The notes below the pieces were generated by a model. That model did not search any database and had not been told where the DNA came from. It saw only the letters and a program-made list of their open reading frames with translations. The position numbers and the translations under genes are program-made. From Neobacillus niacini (GTDB lineage: Bacteria > Bacillota > Bacilli > Bacillales > Cytobacillaceae), in NCBI RefSeq assembly GCF_030817595.1, contig NZ_JAUSZN010000001.1:1186001-1250000 (forward strand): a DNA stretch of 64,000 nt. The letters run 5' to 3'. The stretch's first letter is position 1, and each line of letters starts with the position of its first letter. Shown piece by piece: positions 29,055-38,075 of this stretch.

Positions 29055-29106
29055 ATAATAATTTTTTATCGAATTATCGTCAAGAGAAGTATCTCGAATT
29101 CAAGAT
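29055..29106 (-). promoter_or_regulatory. Promoter of the pentose-phosphate operon with an MhqR-type operator
   Basis: On the minus strand TTGACG (29078-29083), a 17-base spacer and TATTAT (29055-29060) make a good sigma-A promoter. The operator ATCTCGAATTCAAGAT (29091-29106, plus reading) lies seven bases upstream of the -35, centred near -51. This differs from the sites over +1 at mhqR and the spx paralogue. Confidence 0.7.
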
Positions 29107-29123
29107 TTTTTATTTAAAAATAA

Positions 29124-29161
29124 AGTAGGGGGTTAAATCTGAGTTGATTTATCCCCCTACT
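29124..29161 (-). terminator. Terminator upstream of the pentose-phosphate operon
   Basis: GTAGGGGG pairs with CCCCCTAC, followed on the minus strand by TTTATTTTT. It closes the MazG/DUF2075 unit and insulates the operon promoter. Confidence 0.8.
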
Positions 29162-29174
29162 TAGGAAGCAGCAC

Positions 29175-29718
29175 CTATTTATAAATTTTCACCATTGCTT
29201 TGTAATCACTTTTTTTACCAGTAATATAGTTATGTAAATAAGCACAAAGAATGGAGTTGACTAGATGAAGACTCACTGTATAGTGACTCATTGAAATTTT
29301 GTAAATATCGTTTATAGGATGATGCTTGGTAGGAAGGATGAACCGTTTCCCGTTCTCTGCCACCCAAATATGTCTGGACAATTCCATCTCCTTCTGAAAC
29401 TCTAACTTTTTGCCATTGTTTCAATTCTATGATGACAGCATTTTCCTTGCCTTATTCATCCTGTCCAGCGACTAGGAAATCAATCCTTTTTTCAGAAGAA
29501 GGCAGCTTGTATTCTAACAATACATGTGTATCCTCTTTTATATCTGCATCCCTAATCACCTTTGCCATTTGTGGAAGAGAGTTTTCCCAAGATTTTAATT
29601 CACTGCCGGAAATCACCTTATTCATTTTCGTGAGGATATTTTTCTTAAGAACATATCCAATTTTATTTTCATAAACATGGTTCAAAAAGTTTGAAGAGGT
29701 TTCATTGTAGGTGATCAT
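29175..29718 (-). pseudogene. Fragment of a DUF2075-type protein
   Basis: The N-terminal piece (ITYNETSSNFLNHVYENKIG, then SWENSLPQMAKVI and EKRIDFLVAGQDE) reaches a TAA at 29452. The same frame then continues with VIIELKQWQKV and VHPSYQASSYKRYLQNFNE. After a shift near 29250 it ends with NSILCAYLHNYI. This is the nuclease-like N-terminal region of DUF2075 proteins, where D-x-n-E-x-K is RIDF and IELK. The P-loop helicase domain that normally follows is absent. It overlaps the MazG gene by four bases. Confidence 0.75.
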
Positions 29719-30029
29719 TTTCTTGTTACCTCATTTTCGTTCACCGGATATTTCACAGCATTTTTCTTTAGTTTATTGAAGACTTCCTCTTCTAGATTAA
29801 TTTCCATTTTATCCGCAAGCTGCACAAGATAGATTAATATATCAGCCATTTCTTCCTTTATATTTTGTATTGAATCTTGGATGGCTTCTTCACTCGTCCT
29901 CCATCGGAAGTTTTCAAGTAACTCACTTGCTTCTAAAGAAATGGAAATGGCCAAATCTTTTTCTTTGTGAAATTCTATCCAGCCTCGCTCATCCCGAAAG
30001 GCTACTACTTTTGATATTAGATCTTTCAT
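29715..30029 (-). CDS. MazG-like nucleotide pyrophosphohydrolase
   Basis: From the ATG at 30029 (after AGGAGAG) this is a 104-residue all-alpha NTP-PPase. It has EASELLENFRW and IKEEMADILIYLVQLADK, the EExxE and ExxD metal-binding motifs of MazG/dCTPase-type enzymes. It would hydrolyse non-canonical or excess nucleoside triphosphates. Its stop overlaps the DUF2075 start, so the two were one unit. Confidence 0.86.
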   Translation of the reverse strand: MKDLISKVVAFRDERGWIEFHKEKDLAISISLEASELLENFRWRTSEEAIQDSIQNIKEEMADILIYLVQLADKMEINLEEEVFNKLKKNAVKYPVNENEVTRK

Positions 30030-30300
30030 TATGCTCTCTCCTATATGGAAACAAAATAACGCTAGTACTATTTTACCTAATTTTAACACTTGTGTTCAAT
30101 ATATCCATTAACAACACAGTACGGACATCACATCGTATTTGTATGAATATTTGAAACATTAATCTTCCATATCCCAACTTCTATAGGCATACTCACACCT
30201 CTATATTATTTAATTAATTCAAGAGAAAAAACTATTATTTTACACACGTAATGTTGTAGTATAATATTACCATAATCTTCTAGAAGAAAGGTGAGCAATC

Positions 30301-30417
30301 TTGTCAAGAACAAAATCTTTAACACACGATGCCATAATGAAAGCTTTAGATTGGTCTTATGATATAGCGAGTCCCAAAGTTGATTCACATCATGGACCAA
30401 TGATGGATCTCACTTAA
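30301..30417 (+). pseudogene. Possible N-terminal fragment of an EcsC-family protein
   Basis: A 38-codon plus-strand frame with TTG start and AAGGTG ribosome site reads SRTKSLTHDAIMKALDWSYD. It resembles the beginning of EcsC-like proteins (ALDWAYDKA pattern, from memory), then stops. It ends inside the 3' end of the next, convergent gene. Confidence 0.3.
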
Positions 30418-30673
30418 TTAGTGCTACTACCCTAATCCCATATTCTTTGTTTTTTGTAGACTTCAGATGATAATTACCTGGAGATACTCCTTTTATGTAT
30501 CCCTCTTCACAAAACCCTAAAAATGTACTTCTTGGGCAACCTTTTAATTGACTAGATGTCCCATTCCCGAAGATTTCAGTCGTTGCTTTATTCCATACAT
30601 CCCTTGGTTTTAACAAAGGATTAGTGCTTAATAGTGAGACTGCTTCGATAGCAGCTTGTCCATATTTCCCCAT
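30410..30673 (-). CDS. Hypothetical protein, DUF6979-like
   Basis: From the Met at 30673 (GGTGG, eight bases upstream) the protein has 87 residues: MGKYGQAAIEAVSLL, then WNKATTEIFGNGTSSQLKGC and FLGFCEEGYIKGV. I recall a small family, DUF6979, with this pattern, but cannot verify it. Two Cys are conserved-looking. Cytosolic; function unknown. Confidence 0.65.
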   Translation of the reverse strand: MGKYGQAAIEAVSLLSTNPLLKPRDVWNKATTEIFGNGTSSQLKGCPRSTFLGFCEEGYIKGVSPGNYHLKSTKNKEYGIRVVALIK

Positions 30674-30746
30674 TGAAACTTCCACCTTTTCCATCTATTT
30701 AATTAACATTCTTTTTCGTGCTTTATAGGCTATTAAATTACTTGAC

Positions 30747-30963
30747 TTAACTAAACGATATATCTTGCTTAGATTCATCTGTTAGGTTAAAATCTTTTCC
30801 CATTATAGTAAGTATTATTTCATAGGCTTCGTACTGACCTTTTAAGTACCTTTTTATATGAATGGTCCCCTTCTCTATTAATCTTTTCATTTGTATGCTG
30901 ATGAAAAATTTTTATTAAATGATATAAATTTTCTATTTTATCTTTTTTATAGGTTTGTGCCAT
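30747..30963 (-). pseudogene. Small hypothetical gene with one frameshift
   Basis: A strong ribosome site (GGAAGGAG) precedes MAQTYKKDKIENLYHLIKIF. The first frame stops after 47 codons. A single-base shift in the AAAAGG run links it to EAYEIILTIMGKDFNLTDES and the stop at 30747, total about 72 codons (217 bases, one too many). Family not recognised. Confidence 0.5.
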
Positions 30964-30990
30964 AGATATTTCTCCTTCCGTCTGCACTAT

Positions 30991-31284
30991 TTAATAAAAA
31001 TGTGTTCTTTTAGCTTCATCTATTAAATTTAATGCAAAAGATAGGTTATCCCCAACATAGCAATACGTTACTCCCCCAGCATGAAGAGATTTACGTTCGT
31101 GATCAGTAAGTTTCCAAACTCTGCTTTTAAATTCATCCATGTATGAATGTCCATCCAAATTTACATAATTAAATTCCAGATATATCCTAGAATTATTATC
31201 AAATGCTATTTTGCCAATACGGGCATTACGTCTCTTGCCGTTTGGGAAGTAAGAGAATCCATCTTTAATTTCTACTTCACTCAA
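30991..31284 (-). CDS. Hypothetical protein
   Basis: A 97-residue frame that I do not recognise, starting at TTG with a weak AGGTAG site. Sequence features are FSYFPNGKRRNARIGKIAFD and LHAGGVTYCYVGDNL. No membrane helix. Coding appearance is reasonable, but expression is uncertain. Confidence 0.5.
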   Translation of the reverse strand: MSEVEIKDGFSYFPNGKRRNARIGKIAFDNNSRIYLEFNYVNLDGHSYMDEFKSRVWKLTDHERKSLHAGGVTYCYVGDNLSFALNLIDEAKRTHFY

Positions 31285-31602
31285 ATACTTGTACTACCTA
31301 TAAGTATCGAAAGACAAACTTTACACCCAAGACTTTTTAACTATTAGTTTTCATTCGACATCGTTTGATTTAATCCTTCAAAAGTTTTCCATTAATTTGG
31401 AATTTTGCTATGCTGGAAAAAATCATCTCTTTTATTTGTAGGCTATTAACTCTAAGGTTTCCTTATATTACACTTTTAAATGGACTTCCTTAATAAAAAA
31501 ACTACTCTTCAGTCCCAATTTCAAGGTACACGAAAAGTAGTTTAAATTTTATTATTTTTCATCTAAGGATTTCTGGAAAGAATTCAGGTTGTCCCCTATA
31601 AA
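31285..31602. other. Gene-free gap with one terminator
   Basis: AT-rich. The only structure is a minus-strand terminator at 31494-31542 (AAACTACT pairing with AGTAGTTT, then T's) for the AAC(3)-type gene. Nothing else seen. Confidence 0.6.
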
Positions 31603-32341
31603 TCAAGAAAATAAATCCGGTTTTTCTTTTAGTAAACGATTTAGCGATTCAGTCATTTTTACAGTGTCACATACTCTTACTGTTGCATCGCCAAACTGTC
31701 CTTTGTACATAACTTGATTTTTCAGAAAAATATCTTCAACTCGTTCGTATTTTTCAGAGGTATGACCCATATGTCTTCTTTGCGGTATGGAAATTGCCGT
31801 TTTATCCGGTAATATGGTGTAAAGCATTTGGTGCTCATCGGTCAATCGACCTGGTATATCAAGCCATTCCTCGACTCCATGAATATATGTACATCTTCGT
31901 AAATCGACTCCGATTAACAAGATGGTTGCTTTCTGATCGAGTAATTTCCCCCAACTCGATTCGCGTGCACAAGGTGTGTCGAATTGTTCATTTCCTGCAA
32001 TAAATTCATGTGCATTTTTCCCCAGGGCAGCTACCGAATGGGTTGGATGCCATGAGCGAACAACACCCGGACGTTTTCGAAACAGTTCCGTTAATAATCC
32101 AACACAAGATGGTGAGTCATTGATATAAAATCCAGGATTCTCCGCCTTAATATACGACCATGTATGTGTAGGAAATACCAAAAGACCATTTTTCATATAT
32201 TCTGAAAGTGCGTCAAGGACAGTATCCGCCCCACCCTCTACTTGTCCAATACTTTTCATTGATGAATGAACAAGTAATGTTCCATTTTCGTCGATTCCCA
32301 ATTCTTTAAGGTGCTTTAATAAATTCTGTTTTCTTATACAT
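31603..32341 (-). pseudogene. AAC(3)-type acetyltransferase, copy with 5' frameshift
   Basis: The body matches the antibiotic N-acetyltransferase (AAC(3)/YokD) family: VHSSMKSIGQVEGGADTVLD, VFPTHTWSY, WHPTHSVAALG and CTYIHGVEEW. Compared with the intact copy at 48957 (about 90 percent alike by eye), the start MYKK is followed by one extra A in an A-run, which shifts the frame for the first 12 codons. An internal TTG (32301) could still start translation, without a good ribosome site. Hence probably inactive. Confidence 0.75.
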
Positions 32342-32485
32342 CACATTCAACCTTTCTCGTGAGTCTCTACATTAACAAATTCGAAAAATATTGCGGAAGA
32401 GAACTGGTTTGTGCCTAGCACTTTTATTTGCCTCCTATAGCTGAGATAGGAAGCAATGAAGCAGAAAAACCATCCCCATGTATAT

Positions 32486-33391
32486 CTAAAATCTGTTCTT
32501 TCTCGGGTCGCTCAAGTATGTTAATAGTATTTCTATAAATGTCTGTAATGCCTTTGTTTGATAGGTGGCAGGGGTTAGGATGGAGAAATTGCGTTTAAAA
32601 GGGAGTCCATTTACGTGAATGATGCCAATGTAACCGTTTGTCAGCTCCTTCTTAATTGCCCAACTTGATAACAAACTAATGCCTAGACCTGCTTCAACCG
32701 ATTCCTTGATAACTTGGGTGCTGCCGAATTCCATGACGTTTTTCGGGGTGAAATCATATCTCCGAAACAGATTTTCAGCAGCTTCCCTTGTACCAGAGCC
32801 CTCTTCCCTCAGAATCCATGTTTCTTCTTCCAAATCAGATATTCTTATTTCCCTCTTTACACTCAGAAGAGGATGAAGAGGTGAGGCCACAATAACCATT
32901 TTATCCTTAGAAACCACTTTGGAATTAAGTGTAGCTTTTTCATAAAATCCTTCAATGATGCCAATGTCTAACTGATGTTTTTTTACTAGGTCAATGATCT
33001 CCTTTGTATTTTGAATCCTGATTGACGGATGAATTAGGGGATATTGCTCCTTCATTTTGGCAATAATATGCGGCAGGATATACTCGCCAAACGTGTAGCT
33101 AGCCCCAATCGCAATGGTCCCGCCTGCCTTATTTGTCAGGTCATCGACCAATGTCTGCATTTTGGTATAAAGTGTAATAATTTCCTTTGCATGGTGAAAA
33201 ACAATCTCCCCCGCCTTATTTAGGCGGACATACTTATTATTCCTTTCCAGGAGCCTTGAGCCAATTGATTGTTCTAACAGTCTGATATACTGGCTAACCG
33301 CAGGCTGGGTCATATGCAGCTCCTCTGCTGCTTTTGAAAAATTCTCCTTCTCCACCACTTTAATAAATACTTCTAAATGTTGGTCCATCAT
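32486..33391 (-). CDS. LysR family transcriptional regulator (CysL/YeiE-like)
   Basis: The 301-residue protein has the N-terminal LysR helix-turn-helix (FIKVVEKENFSKAAEELHMT, TQPAVSQYIRLLEQ) and a periplasmic-binding-like effector domain (about 90-295) with IAIGASYTFGEYILP. It is divergent from the YeiH gene across 130 bases. LysR/YeiH pairs are common, so it probably controls that gene in response to a sulfur compound; the ligand is not evident. Confidence 0.87.
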   Translation of the reverse strand: MMDQHLEVFIKVVEKENFSKAAEELHMTQPAVSQYIRLLEQSIGSRLLERNNKYVRLNKAGEIVFHHAKEIITLYTKMQTLVDDLTNKAGGTIAIGASYTFGEYILPHIIAKMKEQYPLIHPSIRIQNTKEIIDLVKKHQLDIGIIEGFYEKATLNSKVVSKDKMVIVASPLHPLLSVKREIRISDLEEETWILREEGSGTREAAENLFRRYDFTPKNVMEFGSTQVIKESVEAGLGISLLSSWAIKKELTNGYIGIIHVNGLPFKRNFSILTPATYQTKALQTFIEILLTYLSDPRKNRF

Positions 33392-33521
33392 CTGCCCCCT
33401 TATTCAAAATAAATCAATGTATATAATTTTACTTATCATTCCTATTATATATAATTATTTTCCTTATAGACTAATTGAAAGTATTATTAAATTATAGAAT
33501 GAATAAATTTAGGTGATTAGA

Positions 33522-34586
33522 ATGGAAAGTCAAAGTACTAGAGTTTTACCTTTGAGCAAACAGGACCAACAACTGCAAAAAAAATTTGAACCAAAACCTT
33601 CTGCTCATTTATTGTTGCTAGGGGGAATAGCTTTTACCAGTGTAATTGCAGTGTTCGGTTTTGCCCTAGCGAAAGTCTCTGGATTTGATCGTGTAGGACC
33701 GCTTGCCTGTGCAATCGTGATTGCGGTTATTTACCGGCAATTTTTCGGTTATCCGGAAAAGATTCGCGCAGGAATTCAATTTTCCGCCAAACACTTTTTA
33801 CGATTTGCGATTATTTTATACGGGTTAAAGTTAAACATTGATGTGGTGCTTCATCAAGGGATAGGGTTGATTGCACGTGATATCGGTGTCATTGCTTTTG
33901 CGATATTGTTTACAATATGGCTAGGAAAATTACTGAAAGCGGAATCCTACCTTGTACTCATGCTTGGTGTTGGTACCGGTGTTTGCGGGGCTGCAGCGAT
34001 TGCAGCAGTTTCTCCGATTATCAAGGCAAGAGATGAAGATACAGTCATCGGTATAGGAATTATTGCACTGGTGGGGACGATTTTTTCGATAACCTACACA
34101 ATCCTAAGACCATTTCTACCGTTATCGGCGATTGAATATGGAATCTGGAGCGGAATCAGCCTTCATGAAATCGCCCATGTTGCCTTAGCAGGGGCACCCG
34201 CAGGTCCGGATGGCCTGGCCATTGCCCTGCTGGCCAAATTAGGTCGTGTACTCCTACTTGTTCCATTGTGTTTTATTCTAATGTATTGGGTGAAAAAACG
34301 TAGTTCAGGAAAGACAGCAGACACTACAATTGAATTCCCTTGGTTTCTCATCGGCTTTATCTTGATGAGTTTGTTCGGAAGCTATATCCTTGGCAAATCC
34401 ATCCCTGTTTCAAAAGTGGCCATGGATGGGATTTCAACAGCTACCACATTTATCTTAACTTCCGCCATGGTCGGTCTCGGTTTAAATGTCAGCCTTCGCG
34501 ATCTCCGGACCAAAGCAGGACGGCCGCTGATAGCTATCATGATTACATCAGTCATCCTTTCCATTGTTTCATATTTTATTGCGTAA
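33522..34586 (+). CDS. YeiH family putative sulfate exporter (UPF0324)
   Basis: The 354-residue membrane protein has about ten helices and the family motif LMLGVGTGVCGAAAIAAVSP, which repeats in spirit near SGISLHEIAHVALAGAP. ATG at 33522 follows AGGTG by six bases; a GTG three codons earlier is within the ribosome site. YeiH proteins have been proposed to export sulfate, though substrate evidence is thin. It is transcribed divergently from its LysR neighbour. Confidence 0.88.
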   Translation: MESQSTRVLPLSKQDQQLQKKFEPKPSAHLLLLGGIAFTSVIAVFGFALAKVSGFDRVGPLACAIVIAVIYRQFFGYPEKIRAGIQFSAKHFLRFAIILYGLKLNIDVVLHQGIGLIARDIGVIAFAILFTIWLGKLLKAESYLVLMLGVGTGVCGAAAIAAVSPIIKARDEDTVIGIGIIALVGTIFSITYTILRPFLPLSAIEYGIWSGISLHEIAHVALAGAPAGPDGLAIALLAKLGRVLLLVPLCFILMYWVKKRSSGKTADTTIEFPWFLIGFILMSLFGSYILGKSIPVSKVAMDGISTATTFILTSAMVGLGLNVSLRDLRTKAGRPLIAIMITSVILSIVSYFIA

Positions 34587-34711
34587 AGAGTGAAAAAGTG
34601 AAAGTGCAATGTGCCTCTTAATTTAAGTTACTATGGATGAAGAATTTCCCGCTCAACAAGTTGAATATCATATATATGTTAATGACAACATTTTTACTTA
34701 GCGCTCTCACA

Positions 34712-34743
34712 GCAAAAAGAGGGATTCTATGCGATCCCTCTCC
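34712..34743 (-). terminator. Terminator of the dipeptidase gene
   Basis: On the minus strand AGAGGGAT pairs with ATCCCTCT-like sequence and is followed by TTTTT. Confidence 0.8.
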
Positions 34744-34756
34744 ATTACCTAGCTAT

Positions 34757-36118
34757 TCAGATCAGTTCTAAAAAGGAACAAATCGTTAAAATTCCTTTAT
34801 CAAAGTTTTCTAAGTTAAAATGTTCATTCGGAGCATGGAGATTTTCATCTGGCAACCCGAATCCCATTAAGACAACAGGAGAATTTAGAGTATGGTTGAA
34901 ATCCGATACAATCGGAATGGAACCCCCTTCTCTTTTATAAACAGGTGCTTTTCCATATACCTTTTCATACGCTTCCGCCGCTTTTTGAATCATTGGATCA
35001 TCGATTGGCGTTAAGAATGGATTACCTGTATCCTGAAGGGTCACTTTTACTGTGCATCCTTTTGGTGCTTTTTCTTCTAAATGCTTTTTGATTAAGCCCT
35101 GGATTTTTTCCGGATTTTGATTATTGACGAGACGGCAGGTGATTTTGGCATGTGCCTCGTTCGGAATGACGGTTTTTGTACCTTCCCCTTGAAAACCACC
35201 CCATATGCCGTTTAATTCTAATGTTGGCCGCGAGTTGATTTTCTCAGGATATGGATAATTATTTTCCCCTCCTGTTAGTTCCGTTAAGCCCAACTGTTTT
35301 TTTAGTTTTTCTTCATCAAAGCCCAGTGCTTTAATTTGTTCCTTCTCAAATTCTGACAATTCTAAAACATCATCATAGAACTGCTCCACATTTACCTTTC
35401 CGTTTTCATCATGAAGAGTAGATAGCAGCTGCACTAATAAATGGTTAGCGTTCTGAACTCCCCCGCCGAACATGCCTGAATGCAAATCCGTATTCGCCGT
35501 TTTAAGGGAAACCTCGAGAGCAGCCAAACCTCTTAAAGAATATGTAATCGCAGGAACTCCTCGATCCCACATATCTGAATCGGAAATAATCACCACATCA
35601 CAAGTTAGTTTTTCTTTATTTTCAGATAAAAACTGCGGAAGATTGGGACTACCGATTTCTTCTTCACCTTCGATGCAAAATTTAAGGTTAACCGGTAATT
35701 TATTTTCTAATTTTAGTAGTGCTTCTACAGCTTTAATATGTAAGAATGTCTGCCCTTTGTCGTCTGTTGCCCCTCTGGCGTAGATCTTTTCATCTCGGAT
35801 GTCTGGTTCAAACGGTGGGGTTTCCCATAAGTGAATCGGGTCAACGGGCTGTACGTCATAATGACCGTAAACTAATACAGTCGGCGCATTTTCCTGATGT
35901 AGCCAATCTGCATAAATAATCGGATGACCTTTTGTTTGTACGATCTCCACGTGTTCCATTCCAATGCTTTCTAACTTATTGGCGATCCAGGATGCTGCTT
36001 TTTGGATGTCCTCTTTATGCTCAGACAAGGAACTTATGCTTGGAATACGAAGCAATTCTTTTAATTCTTCAACATTTTGCTGATGCTGCTTGGATACAAA
36101 TTCGGATAATTGATTCAT
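34757..36118 (-). CDS. M20 family dipeptidase/metallopeptidase
   Basis: The 453-residue cytosolic enzyme has the M20 metal motifs VLVYGHYDVQPVDP (His), RGATDDKGQ (bridging Asp), CIEGEEEIGSPN (general base Glu and ligand Glu), IISDSDMWDRG and a late His near HAPNEHFN. The dimerisation lid occupies about 190-350. It is closest to the CNDP/PepV-like dipeptidase subgroup used in Firmicutes for peptide turnover. Single-gene unit with its own terminator. Confidence 0.9.
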   Translation of the reverse strand: MNQLSEFVSKQHQQNVEELKELLRIPSISSLSEHKEDIQKAASWIANKLESIGMEHVEIVQTKGHPIIYADWLHQENAPTVLVYGHYDVQPVDPIHLWETPPFEPDIRDEKIYARGATDDKGQTFLHIKAVEALLKLENKLPVNLKFCIEGEEEIGSPNLPQFLSENKEKLTCDVVIISDSDMWDRGVPAITYSLRGLAALEVSLKTANTDLHSGMFGGGVQNANHLLVQLLSTLHDENGKVNVEQFYDDVLELSEFEKEQIKALGFDEEKLKKQLGLTELTGGENNYPYPEKINSRPTLELNGIWGGFQGEGTKTVIPNEAHAKITCRLVNNQNPEKIQGLIKKHLEEKAPKGCTVKVTLQDTGNPFLTPIDDPMIQKAAEAYEKVYGKAPVYKREGGSIPIVSDFNHTLNSPVVLMGFGLPDENLHAPNEHFNLENFDKGILTICSFLELI

Positions 36119-36253
36119 GTTCTCACCTATTCTTTTTTAGTTTCAATTCTATTTTACACAAAAGTAAGGAAAAAAATAGGAAACTAGCTCAAAAAAGGGT
36201 AAGCCGTTCTCTTTTGAGGAACCCGCAGCTAAAAAACACATATAAAAGCATCC

Positions 36254-36296
36254 AAAATAGCAGAGTAATTCGAATATGAATTCGCTCTGCTATTTT
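36254..36296. terminator. Bidirectional hairpin between dipeptidase and acetyltransferase genes
   Basis: AAAATAGCAGAG pairs with CTCTGCTATTTT around an inner AATTCG/CGAATT-like stem. It lies upstream of the dipeptidase, about 135 bases from its start. Confidence 0.7.
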
Positions 36297-36416
36297 ATTA
36301 GTTTAAAGGCATTTTTGTAGATTTTATTCCAAAATTAGCACTATAAATCGCAAGTTAAATAACAACGAGCTTATTATAAATGCTATTTGTTATGTGATTG
36401 GTATTACTAATGCGAT

Positions 36417-36453
36417 AAAAAAAAAAAAACGACAGGTAAGTTTTCTGTCGTTG
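36417..36453 (-). terminator. Terminator of the O-acetyltransferase gene
   Basis: CAACGACAG pairs with CTGTCGTT and is followed on the minus strand by more than ten T's. Confidence 0.85.
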
Positions 36454-36486
36454 TAACATTACTTATTCCGCATAAGACTCAGTTAG

Positions 36487-37023
36487 TTATATATTTTTCA
36501 GTATTTTTGCTGGGTTTCCAGCCACTATTGTATTAGCAGGAACATCTTTTGTAACAACAGAACCAGCAGCAACAATTGAATTATCGCCAATAGTGACTCC
36601 AGGGAGGATAACACAACTTCCAGCAATCCATACGTCGTTTCCAAGTGTAATTGGTATCCCATATCCACTCTTGTTCCTATCTTTAGGTTCGATTGAATGA
36701 CCAGCAGTATAAATCCCTACATTAGGACCTATCATACAGTTATGACCAATCTTAACTTCTGCCATATCTAAAATTGTGCAATTATATCCAGCATAGAAAT
36801 TATCACCAACGTGAATATTGTAGCCTAAATCACAATGGAAATTGTGTTCGATGCTAGGATTAAATCCAACACCTCCAAATAGTTCCTTTATAATTTCCTC
36901 TTTCTTTGTGGAATCTTCAATTTCACAATTGTTATATTCCTGAACAAGTTTATGAGCACGGAAATTTTTCTTTCTAAGTTCCTCAGTACCCCGTTCATAA
37001 TGGATTTTCTTATTATCATTCAT
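36487..37023 (-). CDS. Sugar O-acetyltransferase, hexapeptide-repeat family (Maa/LacA-like)
   Basis: The 178-residue protein has an N-terminal helical region and a left-handed beta-helix built of hexapeptide repeats (about 70-170), with IYTAGHSIEP (catalytic His), GIPITLGNDVWIAG and VVTKDVPANTIVAGNPAK. It acetylates maltose/galactoside-type sugars with acetyl-CoA. ATG after GGAGA. Confidence 0.9.
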   Translation of the reverse strand: MNDNKKIHYERGTEELRKKNFRAHKLVQEYNNCEIEDSTKKEEIIKELFGGVGFNPSIEHNFHCDLGYNIHVGDNFYAGYNCTILDMAEVKIGHNCMIGPNVGIYTAGHSIEPKDRNKSGYGIPITLGNDVWIAGSCVILPGVTIGDNSIVAAGSVVTKDVPANTIVAGNPAKILKNI

Positions 37024-37457
37024 TTCTTTTTTTCTCCGTAAATAATTTTAATACTGCATAGATTTGTAGAAATACCCTGGTATGAGCATCTTTGTGATTT
37101 TACCATATTTTTACTCAGAAAAATGCTAAAAGCAGTGCGATTTGAACTGCTAAACGCACTGCTTTTATACTTGTTTTTATTTATATTATTTCCTTTGCTG
37201 GTACTCCAAAAGAGAACTGCTTAAAAAAAGGGAGAGAGTTTATTTGAACGAATTAAAAGTACCTGACACTACAAGATAGTATCAAGGAAATTAAGATCGT
37301 TTTACTGGACCAAGCCTTTTTCCCGTAATTATTTAGTCTTTAATATTCAAAAAAAATGCAGCCAGTTTCCTAAGGGATGGGACTGTACGCGTTCACTGCT
37401 TTTTGTAAATACATCACCATTAGCCGTTTAATATTTTACCGCTAGGTTTTAGTAAGA
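37024..37457. other. Gene-free gap with a bidirectional terminator
   Basis: The strong hairpin AAAAGCAGTGCG / CGCACTGCTTTT is at 37128-37167. A plus-strand ribosome-like site (GGGAGAGAG, about 37231) is followed by TTG and only 11 codons, so it is not a gene. Nothing else recognised. Confidence 0.6.
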
Positions 37458-37805
37458 TTAAAAGCTTTTGTGCTGAGTATTTACACTATCTTCGTTTAGA
37501 ATTCCCATTTTTCTAATATGTGCACGGGTTTTCTCATCACCTAAATAAAAGAGCATCGTATAGATCAATTGTATTCGTTGGTCATATTCCCTATTTTGAG
37601 GCTGATGATGATATTCAAGATATGGAATGTGTGATCGGAAATAACTTTCCCAATCCGTTTCATCATTGTGTTCAAAAAGTCGTTCAAGGGCATTTACTTG
37701 AGATTCTGTCGCTTCAATTTTAAAATTCCACTCTCCCTCGTGAGGTCCTCTGAAAATTTCATTAGATTGAATATTGATATAGTAACTTTGTTTTTGTCCA
37801 TCCAT
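37458..37805 (-). CDS. Hypothetical protein, paralogue of 48298
   Basis: This 115-residue protein is of unrecognised family. It starts MDGQKQSYYINIQSNEIFRG after AGGAGAT. It is acidic and aromatic-rich (WESYFRSHIPYLEYHHQPQN) with no membrane helix. The copy at 48298 differs at 13 of the first 102 positions by my count, then the C-termini diverge. It may be a recent duplication. Confidence 0.7.
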   Translation of the reverse strand: MDGQKQSYYINIQSNEIFRGPHEGEWNFKIEATESQVNALERLFEHNDETDWESYFRSHIPYLEYHHQPQNREYDQRIQLIYTMLFYLGDEKTRAHIRKMGILNEDSVNTQHKSF

Positions 37806-38015
37806 TTAATCATCTCCTATCTCAATGGATGTTTACCACAACTTTCACCGTTTAAAACATTTTCATACCTTTCCGTTTATTCCCTGTTTCGAAAATCCAA
37901 GGCTTGTAAAAGAATAATCCCTTAAACTTCCAAAAAATCTTAACCTGTGCATTAATTGACCAACTTAGTGGATCTGTAAATAAATCTTCTTAATGAAATG
38001 AGTTCATTACAGATG

Positions 38016-38046
38016 GAAAAAGGCAGCGGATACTCCACTGCCTTTT
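38016..38046 (-). terminator. Terminator of the membrane protein gene
   Basis: AAAGGCAG pairs with CTGCCTTT; minus-strand T-run follows. Confidence 0.8.
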
Positions 38047-38075
38047 CACGATTGCCCCTGTTCGTAATCAATCTT

